Source: Streptomyces sp. TLI_146 (GTDB lineage: Bacteria > Actinomycetota > Actinomycetes > Streptomycetales > Streptomycetaceae). From it: 64,000 nt of DNA. The notes under the pieces were generated by a model. The model was not told the DNA's origin. It made no database searches and saw nothing but the letters and a program-made list of their open reading frames with translations. Both the position numbers and the translations under genes were made by a program. The stretch is from assembly GCF_002846415.1 (NCBI RefSeq), contig NZ_PJMX01000001.1, positions 186,001 through 250,000 on the forward strand, read 5' to 3'. Each line of letters starts with the position of its first letter. Positions within the stretch are counted from its first letter, which is position 1. This document shows, piece by piece, positions 26,683 through 35,874 of the stretch.

Positions 26683-27822
26683 ATGGGGTTTCGGGCAGAG
26701 GGGTGGTCGAAAAGGATGCGAGAAGCACACAAGGGCGAGGAGCCCGGCCGGGGAACATGCGAGAGCTGCGGGAAGGCGTTCGTGCGGGCGCGGGCGGGAC
26801 GTAAACGCCGTTACTGCAGCCGTAGTTGCCGCCGCAGGGCGCAGCGGCGCCAGGCCTCTATGCCGGCTGCGGCGGAGTATGCGTTCCCCACCGGTCTGAG
26901 TGTGGCCCAGGGGCTGCAGGAGGCAGTGACCGCGGTGTTGGAGGGCGAGCACGCCCAGGTGGACTTGGCGGAGCTGATGGCGCGCGTGCGCCGGGTCACC
27001 GAGGAGGTGGAGTGCTATCAGGCCGCGGCGATCAGCGATGCGCGGGCCCGCGGGATGGGATGGGAGGAGGTGGGGCAGGCGGCGTTCATCGCTGCGGTCA
27101 CGGCGCGGGCGCGGTGGCGTACGCCCGAAGTCGCGCGCCTGTTCCAGCGGCGCCGCGTACAGCAGGCAAGCCTGGGCGCGGAGTCGACCCCTGTGGTGCC
27201 GGCGGCGCGGCAGAGCGTCGATGAGGTGGCATCGGCCAAGGCCCGCGGCACGCGGAGTCTGACGGGGGCGCTGACCTTCCTGCTGCGTCACTCGGGACTG
27301 ACGATCAAGGAGGCCGCGGGGCGCAGCGAGCTCTCCGCGTCGTATGTCTCGCGGATCATGGCCGGCGAGCGGGTGCCGACCTGGCCGGCGGTGCAGGCCC
27401 TGGTGCAGGTGCTGGGAGGGGTGCCCTTGGACCTGTACGCGCTGTGGGAGGCGGCCCAGGGAGTGACACGGCCTTCACGGCCGCCGCTGGATGAGGCCGT
27501 GGAGAATCTGGGGGCCGCGTTGCGCGGCGCCTACCTGGCGGCGGGATGCCCCCCCTACGAGCACGTCAGCGCGCTGACCGACGGGGTCGTGGACGCGAGC
27601 ATCGTCGAGGGGGCGCTGCTGGGGCGTGTGGTGCCGTGCTGGGAGACCACCAGTGCGCTGCTGAGTGCGCTGCAGGCACCTCCGGGTGATGTGCGGGGGC
27701 TGTGGGACGACGCCAACTACGCCTTCCTGGTCTGTCTGCAGATGCCGCTGCAGGACGGTCCTGGCCCGTTCAGTGACCTGCCCTCGCGTCCTCCCTTCAG
27801 CCCGGGCCCCTTTCGTGCGTGA
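26683..27822 (+). CDS. DNA-binding regulator with zinc-ribbon-like motif and XRE helix-turn-helix
   Basis: The ATG at 26683 is chosen; ATG 26716 is possible. The approximately 379-aa product starts with a four-cysteine motif (CESCGKAF... and CSRSCRRRAQRR, residues about 26-55) like a treble-clef/zinc ribbon, then a helical domain. An XRE-type HTH follows at about 195-250 (LTFLLRHSGLTIKEAAGRSE and SYVSRIMAGERVPTW). The C-terminal third repeats a degenerate HTH-like layout (AALRGAYLAAGCPPYEHVSA). It is probably a cytoplasmic transcription regulator. The following gene starts 20 nt downstream on the same strand, so the two are likely co-transcribed. Confidence 0.75.
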   Translation: MGFRAEGWSKRMREAHKGEEPGRGTCESCGKAFVRARAGRKRRYCSRSCRRRAQRRQASMPAAAEYAFPTGLSVAQGLQEAVTAVLEGEHAQVDLAELMARVRRVTEEVECYQAAAISDARARGMGWEEVGQAAFIAAVTARARWRTPEVARLFQRRRVQQASLGAESTPVVPAARQSVDEVASAKARGTRSLTGALTFLLRHSGLTIKEAAGRSELSASYVSRIMAGERVPTWPAVQALVQVLGGVPLDLYALWEAAQGVTRPSRPPLDEAVENLGAALRGAYLAAGCPPYEHVSALTDGVVDASIVEGALLGRVVPCWETTSALLSALQAPPGDVRGLWDDANYAFLVCLQMPLQDGPGPFSDLPSRPPFSPGPFRA

Positions 27823-27841
27823 CCGTCACCAGGAAGATCCC

Positions 27842-28426
27842 ATGCCGATCTATCGCCCCCACACCGACACCTGGACGGCTCCCCCGGGATGCGCCGGCTC
27901 GCCGGGCAGCGGGGCACCTCCTTCGGTGGTGATCCATCTGCCGGTGGCCTACACGGCGTTCTGTCTCCAGCACCACCCCCTCTACCTGCGCTATGCCATC
28001 CACCACCTGGGTGATCGCGAGGCGGCGTGCCGCTGCGTGGAAGGCGCCTTGGGGGAACTGGTCATGATGTGGCCACGCGTCATGGGCAGCGCCCGTCCCT
28101 GCGCCGTGGCCTGGCAGGTGCTGCGCACGCGGGTCGCCGCCGCACAGAGGTCCGCGGGTGCGCTGGCGCCGTCCACGGTGTTGCCGGCTCTCCAGGCGGA
28201 CACGGTCGTCCTGCGCCACGGCCTCGGACTGCCGGTGACGGTGATCGCTGCGGTGATGGGGCTCGACGAGGGGACGGTGACCAGCCACTTGCGCTGTGCG
28301 GCGCGCGCTGGCCGCCGGGCCCACGCCGGGGGGCGTGCGCCTGGCACGGTGGCCGAAACCGCCCGCGGTGCCTCCGGCTCACCCTCACGGGGCCTTCCGC
28401 CCCCCTCGATAACCTCCCTACGATGA
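27842..28426 (+). CDS. Sigma-70 region 4-like protein
   Basis: The ATG at 27842 has AGGAAGA nine nt upstream. The 194-aa protein contains helical segments reminiscent of sigma region 2 (HHPLYLRYAIHHLGDREAAC; FVEGALGEL-like helix). A C-terminal region-4-like HTH follows (ADTVVLRHGLGLPVTVIAAV and MGLDEGTVTSHLRCAAR). It lacks a canonical ECF region 2, so it may be a divergent sigma factor or a regulator derived from one. The C-terminal 30 residues are disordered. It follows the zinc/XRE regulator closely and precedes the DUF574 methyltransferase by about 50 bp. Confidence 0.7.
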   Translation: MPIYRPHTDTWTAPPGCAGSPGSGAPPSVVIHLPVAYTAFCLQHHPLYLRYAIHHLGDREAACRCVEGALGELVMMWPRVMGSARPCAVAWQVLRTRVAAAQRSAGALAPSTVLPALQADTVVLRHGLGLPVTVIAAVMGLDEGTVTSHLRCAARAGRRAHAGGRAPGTVAETARGASGSPSRGLPPPSITSLR

Positions 28427-28474
28427 CCTCTCTCAGCAGTCTGCGGGCTGGCTGACCGGGACGAGGGGACGCGC

Positions 28475-29308
28475 ATGGGCGGCGAACAGCGGTGGCCTGT
28501 CGGAACCGACCCCGAAGTGCCCAGCGTGGCGCGCATGTACGACTTCCTGCTGGACGGCCGCGACAACTACCAGGCCGACCGCGATGCGTGCACCGCCCTG
28601 TTGGACGTGGTTCCCAGCATGAAGGACCTCGCCCTCAACAACCGGCAGTTCCTGCGCCGCGTCGTGCACTACCTCGCCGCCGAGCAGGGCATCACCCAGT
28701 TCATCGACCACGGATCGGGCCTGCCCACCCTCGATAACGTCCACCAGGTCGCCCAGCGCATCGACCCGGCGGCCAGCGTGGTCTACGTCGACAACGACCC
28801 GATCGTGCTGGCCCACGGCCGGGCCCTGCTCGGCACCAATGCGCACACGGCCGTCCTGCAGGCCGACATGCGGGACACCAAGGCAATCTTCGAACACGAG
28901 GAGACCCGCCGGCTCATCGACTTCGAGCAGCCGGTGGCCGCGCTGTTCGTGTCCGTCCTGCACTGCATCCCCGACCAGGACGACCCCGCCGCCCTCATCC
29001 GCGAGGTGACCCAACGGCTCACCCCGGGCAGCTTCCTGGTCATCTGCCAGCTCACCAGCCCCAATCCCGAGGTGCGGCAGTACGTCACCGACTTCATGGA
29101 CCACGCCACCCAGCACCACTGGGGCCGGGTACGCGAACAGCACGAGGTACGGGCCTACTTCGACGGCCTGGACATCCTCGACCCACCCGGACTGGTAGAG
29201 GTCTCCACCTGGATGCCCGACAACGAACTCGTCCGGCGCCAGCGCACCTTCGAATGGGAAGAGTGGGGCGGCGTCGCCCGCGTCCCCCAGCGAGGCCACG
29301 ACAGCTGA
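28475..29308 (+). CDS. S-adenosylmethionine-dependent methyltransferase, DUF574 family
   Basis: The 277-aa protein matches the actinomycete DUF574/Methyltransf_19 family. The N-terminal signature ARMYDFLLDGRDNYQADRDA is followed by RRVVHYLAAEQGITQFIDHG with the SAM-binding DHGSGLPT loop. VVYVDNDPIVLAH provides the acidic ribose-binding residue, and VAALFVSVLHCIPDQDDPA follows. Length is typical. Substrate is unknown; these proteins are abundant in Streptomyces genomes, often near XRE-DUF397 genes as here. Start is the ATG after GGGGACGCGC. Confidence 0.88.
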   Translation: MGGEQRWPVGTDPEVPSVARMYDFLLDGRDNYQADRDACTALLDVVPSMKDLALNNRQFLRRVVHYLAAEQGITQFIDHGSGLPTLDNVHQVAQRIDPAASVVYVDNDPIVLAHGRALLGTNAHTAVLQADMRDTKAIFEHEETRRLIDFEQPVAALFVSVLHCIPDQDDPAALIREVTQRLTPGSFLVICQLTSPNPEVRQYVTDFMDHATQHHWGRVREQHEVRAYFDGLDILDPPGLVEVSTWMPDNELVRRQRTFEWEEWGGVARVPQRGHDS

Positions 29309-29349
29309 AGACGTCGCCACGCCACGCACCTCTGCCTATTGAAGCTGGA

Positions 29350-30306
29350 TCACAGGCGGTCGCGCTGCTGCTTGAGCCAGGCAACGGACTCGTCCGGCGT
29401 CCTGATCTGCGTCGCCAGCCGGTCCAGCCGCACCAGATACTCCTCGACCTGCTCGGGGTCCTGGTGGAAATCCGCACTGGCCAGCTGCTCGACATAGACG
29501 GCATCCGGCAGGTCAGCGAGCCCGAACCGCAGGTAGGTGACGTTGCTGGCGAGCGGCGCTTTCACCATCATCTGTGGCGCAGCTACCTGGATCGCCACCT
29601 CACCGCGCTCCGCACGCTCGATCACCCGCTCGATCTGGGCACGCAGCACCTCGCGGTCTTCCACCGAGTGCGCAAAGACGCCCTCGTGCACCGCCATCCA
29701 CAGATCGGGCGCGTCACCCAGTTCACGCTGTGCTGCGAACTGGGCCTGGCGGGCCATGCGCAGCTCGACAGTCTTCTGTACCTCGCCTTCGGGCCGGTCC
29801 GGCCATTCGGCGCGGATCACCGCAGCGGCGTAGTCCGCTGTCTGCAACAGACCGGGTACGTAGAAGGGCTCGTAGATACGGATGCGCTGAGCGGCCCCTT
29901 CCAGAGCCAGCAGCGGAGCGAAGAAGTCCTTCACCGTGGTGCGCCACGGCTTCCAGTATTCGGGCCGCTGCGACTGCTCCAGCAGCTCCAGGAACTGCTC
30001 CACATGCCGCGGCTCGTGCACCCGGTACAGCGCCAAAAACGCCCGGGCGTCGTCCGGATTGCAGCCCAGGTTGCCGTGCTCAATCTTGTTGATCTTCGGG
30101 ATGGAGAAGCCCAGCCGCCCGGCCACCTGCTTGGGGGTGAGTGCGCAGGCCTCGCGCAGCTGACGCAGCTTTCCTCCCGCGATGATCTTCAGGGCCGACG
30201 GGTGCCCCAGCGCCCGCCCCATCCCCGCCAGCGGAAAGATGTTCTGTGGCACGGGGGCGCAGTACGGGGGTATGGGCGAGGGGAAGTTCACTCCGGGCGC
30301 GGACAT
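29350..30306 (-). CDS. XRE-family regulator with DUF5753 domain
   Basis: The ATG at 30306 has CAGGAG nine nt upstream and is preferred to the TTG at 30312. The 318-aa protein has an N-terminal XRE HTH (LRQLREACALTPKQVAGRLG and SIPKINKIEHGN) and then the DUF5753 domain (RIRIYEPFYVPGLLQTADYA, AAQMMVKAPLASNVTYLRFG, VYVEQLASADF). This family pairs with DUF397 proteins, and the next minus-strand gene upstream is one. The pairs influence development and secondary metabolism in Streptomyces. The DUF397 gene is read first, 85 bp upstream. Confidence 0.92.
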   Translation of the reverse strand: MSAPGVNFPSPIPPYCAPVPQNIFPLAGMGRALGHPSALKIIAGGKLRQLREACALTPKQVAGRLGFSIPKINKIEHGNLGCNPDDARAFLALYRVHEPRHVEQFLELLEQSQRPEYWKPWRTTVKDFFAPLLALEGAAQRIRIYEPFYVPGLLQTADYAAAVIRAEWPDRPEGEVQKTVELRMARQAQFAAQRELGDAPDLWMAVHEGVFAHSVEDREVLRAQIERVIERAERGEVAIQVAAPQMMVKAPLASNVTYLRFGLADLPDAVYVEQLASADFHQDPEQVEEYLVRLDRLATQIRTPDESVAWLKQQRDRL

Positions 30307-30390
30307 GCACAACTCCTGGGGAAGAAAGGGAACCCCAGTATCCCCGCGCCCCCCGAGCCCGGAGCGAAACCCTTATCCCGGCAGGCAGAT

Positions 30391-30627
30391 TCAGCCAGTC
30401 ACGAAATCGAACTCCCCTTCCCGAGCCCCCGCAACGAACGCTTCAGCCTCCCGCGCCGTGAACACCAACGCCGGCCCCTCGGGGAAACGGGAATTACGCA
30501 CAGCCATGCCGCCGCCCGCCAGGACCGCCACCTCCACACAGGAGCCGTCACCATTGCTGTGGCTGCTCTTCACCCACGCCGCCCCCTCGATACTGCTCGC
30601 ACAGACCCCGTTCTCGATGCCGTCCAC
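30391..30627 (-). CDS. DUF397 protein
   Basis: From a GTG at 30627 the product has the DUF397 signature WVKSSHSNGDGSCVEVAVL and AVRNSRFPEGPALVFTAREA, ending in FVAGAREGEF. It is cytoplasmic, about 78 aa, the usual length. It lies upstream of, and on the same strand as, the XRE/DUF5753 gene, its usual functional partner. A GTG a little upstream in the same frame is an alternative start. Confidence 0.9.
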   Translation of the reverse strand: MDGIENGVCASSIEGAAWVKSSHSNGDGSCVEVAVLAGGGMAVRNSRFPEGPALVFTAREAEAFVAGAREGEFDFVTG

Positions 30628-30793
30628 CCGTCGCACCCCTTCACTCGATTCGCACACGCGTCCATATTCACGGGAAGCCCGCCTGAAATTCCGTCTGAAA
30701 TTTCATGCCGCCCCGCACGCGTGACCGTAGTCTCAAAACAACAGCACACCAGCAGCGTTCGAAGAGAAATCCTCAACGGGAGTGCCCCAGCCC

Positions 30794-31351
30794 ATGGCAC
30801 ACACGCCCCACCACTCCAACCCCACCGCCCCGCCCACCCCGCCGCACACCGCCCCCCAGGTTGGCTCGGACCTGCCCCCCTGCCTCAGCCGAACGAGTGA
30901 GACAGGATCCCATGGCCTCGAACTGGGCCTGAGCCCCGCCGTGTTCGCCGCACACCAATTCGACGCCATCCCGATCAGCGTCCCCCACTCCCGCACCTTC
31001 CTCATGCGCTGCCTCACCCGCTGGCGCCTGGCCACCCTGAACCACACCTTCACCGACAACGCCCTCCTCATCGTCAGCGAACTCACCACCAACGCCGTCC
31101 TCCACACCCAGCCACCCCCACCCCCAACCGACCACCGCCAGTTCTGGCTCGCCCTGCACATGCAACCCACCGCAGTCATCTGCGCCGTCACCGACCCCAG
31201 CCCCACCCCACCCCACACCCCCGCCCCCGACCTGTGGGCAGAGACCGGACGAGGACTCCACCTCGTCACCACCCTCGCCACCACCTGGGGCTGGACCCCC
31301 ACCCCGCCCCCCGGCAAAACCATCTGGGCCCGCCTCGCCCTCACCGGCTAA
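30794..31351 (+). CDS. HATPase-domain anti-sigma/serine kinase-like protein
   Basis: The ATG at 30794 has CGGGAG upstream; GTG 30782 is an alternative. The approximately 185-aa protein has a 45-residue proline-rich disordered tail and then a histidine-kinase-like ATPase fold. N-box DNALLIVSELTTNAVLHT contains the conserved asparagine; a G1-like AVTDPSP and ETGRGLHLVTTLATTWGW with the G2 loop follow. This is the RsbW/SpoIIAB-like family widely expanded in Streptomyces. It is divergent from the DUF397-XRE pair, and the shared intergenic region likely holds both promoters. Confidence 0.85.
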   Translation: MAHTPHHSNPTAPPTPPHTAPQVGSDLPPCLSRTSETGSHGLELGLSPAVFAAHQFDAIPISVPHSRTFLMRCLTRWRLATLNHTFTDNALLIVSELTTNAVLHTQPPPPPTDHRQFWLALHMQPTAVICAVTDPSPTPPHTPAPDLWAETGRGLHLVTTLATTWGWTPTPPPGKTIWARLALTG

Positions 31352-32104
31352 CCCGCCAACACCGCCTGCCCAGGCTCGTGCGGACATGAACGTGGGCGCG
31401 GTGCTGGACGGCGGCCTGGCGAACCGGTCCGCCGCACAGAGCAAGCCGTGACGTCAGCCGTGACGCGTCGACCCGCTCTCGATATAGCCGGAACTTCACG
31501 GCCAACGTCACACTGCCGCCTAAAGCACATCGGACCACGCGGATCGAGGACGGGGACCGTTTGGTCCTCCCCGCACACACCGCAGCGTCGCAGGCACCGT
31601 CGCCCTGCCCCGCGAAGTCGACGCGGCGCTCCCCACGGACACCGCGTGACCGTCTCCACCGACAAGACCTTCACGCGGAAGGCTGGTCTGTCGCCTTCCG
31701 CCACCTAGCCCGTGTCGCCAGCTCCGGTGCCGTCACACGGCTCCTGGGCTAAAGCTCGTGATCCCGACTGTCGAGCCGTCAGTCCGTGCGGGCGGCGGAC
31801 GCGCACGGACGCTGGGGCGTACACACCCCGGCCCGCCGCACTCGCCTCGGGCTGACCCCACTCGCGGCCTCCACTGCGGAGCAGGAGGGAAGAAAGTGGG
31901 CAACGTCGAGTCGGGCCACAACGGCAGGCGCCGACGCCCACTCCAATGAGTAGCGTGCGCGCAGATGCCCCGGGACGGATCGTTTTTGCGGTGAACCTTG
32001 CCGTCCACTCGGCGGAGCCGGGCTCGAGCCTGAGCACACTGGTGCCGACGTCCGTGCGAAACGCGGCCGGTGCCGCAAGAGGCGAACGTTCGAGAGGGGC
32101 CTGT
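31352..32104. other. Gene-poor region
   Basis: About 750 bp with no gene supported. Frames on both strands are arginine/serine/proline-rich without ribosome-binding sites. An in-frame extension upstream of the next gene (to 31946) is open but begins without a ribosome-binding site and is not accepted. Confidence 0.35.
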
Positions 32105-33283
32105 ATGTCACGGTGGACACTACGTGCGGCCAGCAACAGCGCCCGGCGGAAGAGCACTCCGCCCGGCTTGGGGAGCGAGGAGCCTTCGAAGAGAAGGTGG
32201 TGGAAGTCCCGGTCGGAGTGGGGGCCGTGGGAGCAGAAGGAGGGGCTTCGCGCGCGCATCGCGGAGCTTGAGGTCGTGGTCACCACGTTGGGGAAGCGGG
32301 CGCAGTCAGATCCCGAGAGAAGGGACTGGGCGCGGCCTTTCGTGACAAAGGCGCAGGAGGAGCTGGACAAGGCCAACAGGGCGCTCGCGCACAACAATCA
32401 TCCGGTGATGCGGCGGTCGGCGCACCTCGGTGTTGCGCAGGCACACGTCGACAGTGCCCTGAACATGATGGTGTGTGCGGCGTCCGCAGCGGACATCAGA
32501 GCGCTGCTTCCCCAGATGGTCGCGCTGGTGGACGAGCACCTCGGACTCGGCGATCCGCAGCGGATCCGCGTCGCGGAGATCGCACGCGAGTTCCGGGACG
32601 ATCCGGATCGGGTACTCAACTCGAGCGAGCGCGCTTTCCTCGCTGAGACTGTCAGTCTCGCCAGGCGGCTGCTGCGCAAGGAGACACTCCGTGTGCGGAG
32701 CTTCGTGCGGATCGTCCGTGCCGTGACGCTTGGTGTGGCGATCGCCGTGGTCGCGATCGCGGTACTCACCAATATTTGGGAGGACGCAGTCCCGCTCTGC
32801 TTCGTCCCGGAATCCAAAGCGCAGTATCGGATCGTCTGCCCGACCATGAGTGGAGACCTCACGTCGGTGGAGCCGACCAACGCCCAGATCGCGCATATCG
32901 CGAGGGCCCAGGACTATCTCCTCATCGAAATCGCCGGTATGGCGTCCGCAGTGATCGCCTCTGCGGCAGCCCTGAGACGCATGCGTGGCACCGCGCTGCC
33001 ATACGATGTGCCGGTCGTCCTCGCCTGTCTCAAGATCCCCACCGGTGCCCTGACCGCCGTACTCGGCCTCCTGCTCATGCGTGGCGGGTTCGTTCCCGGG
33101 CTCAGCGCACTGGACTCCACCCCGCAGATCATCGCCTGGGCCCTCGTTTTCGGGTACTCCCAGCAGTTGTTCACCAAGTGGGTCGATACCCAGGGACAAG
33201 CCCTGCTGGACGCTGTCCACGGCCCGAACAGTCTCACCTCGCCACCACCATCATTGCCACAGGCCGGGGTCGCGAGCTTGTGA
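32105..33283 (+). CDS. Membrane protein with N-terminal coiled-coil region
   Basis: The ATG at 32105 follows GAGAGGGG with 5-nt spacing. The approximately 392-aa product begins with a basic cytoplasmic segment and a long helical region (LRARIAELEVVVTTLGKRAQ; VTKAQEELDKANRALAHNN). Hydrophobic helices follow at about 205-225 (AVTLGVAIAVVAIAVL), 280-300 (LIEIAGMASAVIASAAAL), 318-338 and 350-370. A short cysteine-containing loop (PLCFVPESKAQYRIVCP) faces outside by the positive-inside rule. No family recognised. Confidence 0.75.
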   Translation: MSRWTLRAASNSARRKSTPPGLGSEEPSKRRWWKSRSEWGPWEQKEGLRARIAELEVVVTTLGKRAQSDPERRDWARPFVTKAQEELDKANRALAHNNHPVMRRSAHLGVAQAHVDSALNMMVCAASAADIRALLPQMVALVDEHLGLGDPQRIRVAEIAREFRDDPDRVLNSSERAFLAETVSLARRLLRKETLRVRSFVRIVRAVTLGVAIAVVAIAVLTNIWEDAVPLCFVPESKAQYRIVCPTMSGDLTSVEPTNAQIAHIARAQDYLLIEIAGMASAVIASAAALRRMRGTALPYDVPVVLACLKIPTGALTAVLGLLLMRGGFVPGLSALDSTPQIIAWALVFGYSQQLFTKWVDTQGQALLDAVHGPNSLTSPPPSLPQAGVASL

Positions 33284-33660
33284 CGCCGACGCCAGCGCAA
33301 CGCGACAGCATCCCCTCGCGCCGTAGCACTCGTTCCGACTGTGGAAGGTGCCGACGTCCGCATACCCCTAGGCGATGACGGTGGCGAGCTGGCGAGCTGG
33401 CGAGCCAGACTGGCATCGAGAGAGGATGACTTCGCCGGGCAGCATGCCAGCAAACGCCGGGGCTGCGGCCGGCCCGTCCCGCCCAGGCCTACCCAGCCCC
33501 GACCGCAGGAGGCCACAGCCCTGCGCAGCCCCACAAGGTGTTGAAAGCAGGCCAGCGCAGCGCGATACGGACCGACTCCCCTGAACAACCCGGTGGCGAC
33601 GGATCCTTGGCCATCAAGCACACGTGTCACAGAGCCAGCCAGGGACCGCGCGTACGGGCG
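33284..33660. other. Gene-poor region
   Basis: About 375 bp between convergent genes. It contains a short tandem GGCGAGCT repeat (33382-33405) but no supportable gene; a terminator for one or both flanking genes is likely but not clearly identifiable. Confidence 0.35.
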
Positions 33661-34347
33661 TCAGCGGGCGCGGGTGACGCTGATCTGCTCCTCTGGACAA
33701 CGCGTCAGCGTCTCACTCAGAGCGGCTTGTTCGCTGGGGTCGACGGTCAGTCCCCAGCGGACCTTGTCGGCCACCCAGTCACTGGCGTACTGGCAGCGGT
33801 AGCCCGCGAACGGCGGCAGCCACGTGGAAGGATCCTGGTCTGCTTTGCTGCGGTTCGACTTGGCCGACACCGCGATCAGAGCACGGTCGTCGCCGAGGTC
33901 GTTGGCGTAGGCCTCGCGCTCCTGCGCACTCCAGGCGGAGGCGCCCGAATCCCAGGCCTCGGCCAGCGGGACCAGGTGGTCGATGTCGAGCTGGCGGGCA
34001 TCGGTGAAGTAGACGTCGTCGTAGGGCGAGTACCAGGATCCCCCGCTCAGAGCACATTGGGGGCCCTGCACGGGAGCTTCGAGGGCTTCGGCTTTGAGGA
34101 CTTCCTGGCGGGTGTTGCAGCCGTCCTTGTCCGCATCCACCCAGTGCCGGAACTTCGTACGCACGTAACCGGCCCGGTCCTCGTCCTGGACCGGCAGCGA
34201 GGCCAGAGCATCCCGCACGGCGAGGGTGACCGTGTCACCGGGCGCAGCGGCCCGGCCAGGGGCAGCGTCAGCGGCGGCGGCCGGGCTGAGCAGAGCGGCG
34301 AGCGCGGTCAGGGTGGTGACGGCAAGGCAGGTCCTGGTGAAACGCAT
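33661..34347 (-). CDS. Secreted HNH-type nuclease (DUF1524-like)
   Basis: The ATG at 34347 has GAAAGG upstream. The 228-aa precursor has a signal peptide (residues 1-30, ending PAAAADA). The mature part carries the conserved secreted-nuclease pattern: WVDADKDGCNTRQEVL, then the HNH core QLDIDHLVPLAEAWDSGA with the catalytic histidine in DHLVP. Then come YANDLGDDRALIAVSAKSNR (asparagines of the finger) and WLPPFAGYRCQYASDWV. This family is widespread as extracellular Streptomyces nucleases. An inverted repeat lies 17 bp upstream of the start. Confidence 0.9.
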   Translation of the reverse strand: MRFTRTCLAVTTLTALAALLSPAAAADAAPGRAAAPGDTVTLAVRDALASLPVQDEDRAGYVRTKFRHWVDADKDGCNTRQEVLKAEALEAPVQGPQCALSGGSWYSPYDDVYFTDARQLDIDHLVPLAEAWDSGASAWSAQEREAYANDLGDDRALIAVSAKSNRSKADQDPSTWLPPFAGYRCQYASDWVADKVRWGLTVDPSEQAALSETLTRCPEEQISVTRAR

Positions 34348-34363
34348 ACCGGTGGCCTTTCGG

Positions 34364-34387
34364 AGATCACAAATGCAGTCGTGATCT
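34364..34387. promoter_or_regulatory. Inverted repeat upstream of the secreted nuclease gene
   Basis: AGATCAC and GTGATCT arms are separated by AAATGCAGTC. The repeat sits 17 bp upstream of the nuclease ATG, in its 5' leader or promoter, and could be an operator or a leader hairpin. Confidence 0.45.
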
Positions 34388-34514
34388 TCGTACCGGTCAC
34401 CGACACCCCACGTCGATGCCCCGGACGACCCGTTCACCCGGGCGAGCGGTAAGTCGTCCCATCACACAACACACCCACGTAACCCCACATACCAGACGGG
34501 AGTTACTCCCGGGT

Positions 34515-34694
34515 ATGGACACGAGCCGGGACGACCACATCCGCATTTCCCACGACGAGGCGCAGGACATCGTCGACGTGCTGCGCCACTTCGCCGAGCA
34601 CTGCGACGGCAGCGACGAGTGGGCCTGGCAGGCTGAAAACCTGGCCCAGAACCTCGCCCGCCGCCTGCCCACCCGTCAACCAGCAGGCGATTAA
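34515..34694 (+). CDS. Small acidic hypothetical protein
   Basis: ATG 34515 gives a 59-aa protein (MDTSRDDHIRISHDEAQDIV... ARRLPTRQPAGD), acidic and helical with tryptophans in DEWAWQAENL. It resembles small Streptomyces proteins of unknown function. Ribosome-binding site is weak (CTCCCGGGT). Downstream gene starts 72 bp later. Confidence 0.55.
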   Translation: MDTSRDDHIRISHDEAQDIVDVLRHFAEHCDGSDEWAWQAENLAQNLARRLPTRQPAGD

Positions 34695-34766
34695 AGCCTG
34701 TCGTTGGCCGGGATCACGAAGCGGGGTGGAGACTGCTTGCCCGGAGCGGGAAAGAAAGGGTTCCAG

Positions 34767-35366
34767 ATGAGCAGTACGGTGGTTCCGCTGGTGATCGCGT
34801 TCCTGGGTATCGTCGGCACGCTCGCCTCAGGGCTCATGACGCAGCGGCTCGCCGAGAAGACCAAGTCCAAGGAGTGGGACCACTCCGAGCGGCAGCGTGC
34901 TGAGGAGCGGCAGCTCGAGACGAAGCGGGCGACGGCGGAGGCTGTTCGGGCCTGCTGCGTCATGCTGAACACCGCTTCCCTGGAGTACCACTCCGAGCTG
35001 AACACCTTCTGGTACGCGCTGCGGGCCAGCCACGTCACCGACGCCCTCCGGTCGCGTCTGGACGACGCGCGGCGCGAGCACCGGGCACGCTACTCCGAAG
35101 CACAGATGCAGATCCCGGACGACGTGCTCGCCGCTGCCGACACTGTCCACCGAAGGCTCAATCGGATCTACGGAGTCCTCAAGCGCCTCGACGGCGGAAT
35201 CCCACCGCACCAGGAAGGCGAGTCCCTCGAGCAGGTCCACCCCCAGATCGTGGGGCTCTGGGACCAGCTCAGCGACATGCGCCGCATCATGCGACGCAGC
35301 CTCGGCCTCCCACCCCACAGCCCAGACGGGACGGAGGCTGCGGGTCCAGAGGATCACCCCATGTAA
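34767..35366 (+). CDS. Hypothetical protein with single N-terminal membrane anchor
   Basis: ATG 34767 has AAAGAAAGGG upstream. The 199-aa protein has one hydrophobic segment at the N-terminus (STVVPLVIAFLGIVGTLASG), followed by a long charged helical region (LAEKTKSKEWDHSERQRAEE). Such N-anchored coiled-coil proteins are common in Streptomyces and phages of actinomycetes; function unknown. Topology would place the coiled coil in the cytoplasm. Confidence 0.75.
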   Translation: MSSTVVPLVIAFLGIVGTLASGLMTQRLAEKTKSKEWDHSERQRAEERQLETKRATAEAVRACCVMLNTASLEYHSELNTFWYALRASHVTDALRSRLDDARREHRARYSEAQMQIPDDVLAAADTVHRRLNRIYGVLKRLDGGIPPHQEGESLEQVHPQIVGLWDQLSDMRRIMRRSLGLPPHSPDGTEAAGPEDHPM

Positions 35367-35821
35367 GTGCCAGTCCGACGAGGCAGCTCGAAGGTGCCTG
35401 CCGTAGCGAGTGGCCAGTCGTCGTCCGTCCAGCAGCCGTACGGTCGTCAAGCACAGACAGCAGCGCCTGAGAGTCAAGAGAACGACAGCGGACGACGAGG
35501 CCCAGGGTGCGTACGGTGCCCACAGCAGCCACGAACAGGTGTGATCGCAAGGTACGTTCGCTGAAGCCCCGAGCGGGACAGCGGGCCGTCGGGATGCACG
35601 GGGCCTGCATGACAGAGAAGATGCGGCTCGGTGTTCCTAGGAATCTCCCGGGGAGGGGCGCCGACCCAGCCGCTGGGCGCGTTGGTCTCCGACCGCGTTC
35701 GCCATGGCGGTCAGCAGGTGCCAGTCGCGCCCCCTCCTCCCGCAACTGCCTGGCCGTACGCCGGAAGCCGGGGTCCGTGGCCAGCGAGGGAGGGGCGTGA
35801 CGCACGGGTCTGGTGCACGAT
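35367..35821. other. Intergenic region upstream of the IS3 element
   Basis: About 455 bp with no gene supported. A minus-strand stretch around 35690-35800 (PPSLATDPGFRRTARQLREE) looks mildly coding but has no start or stop of its own and may be a remnant. Confidence 0.35.
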
Positions 35822-35874
35822 CGGGTGACATCTGAACTGGCTTGCCCTGTGGGGCGGGTGGGAAGGATGTCGCT

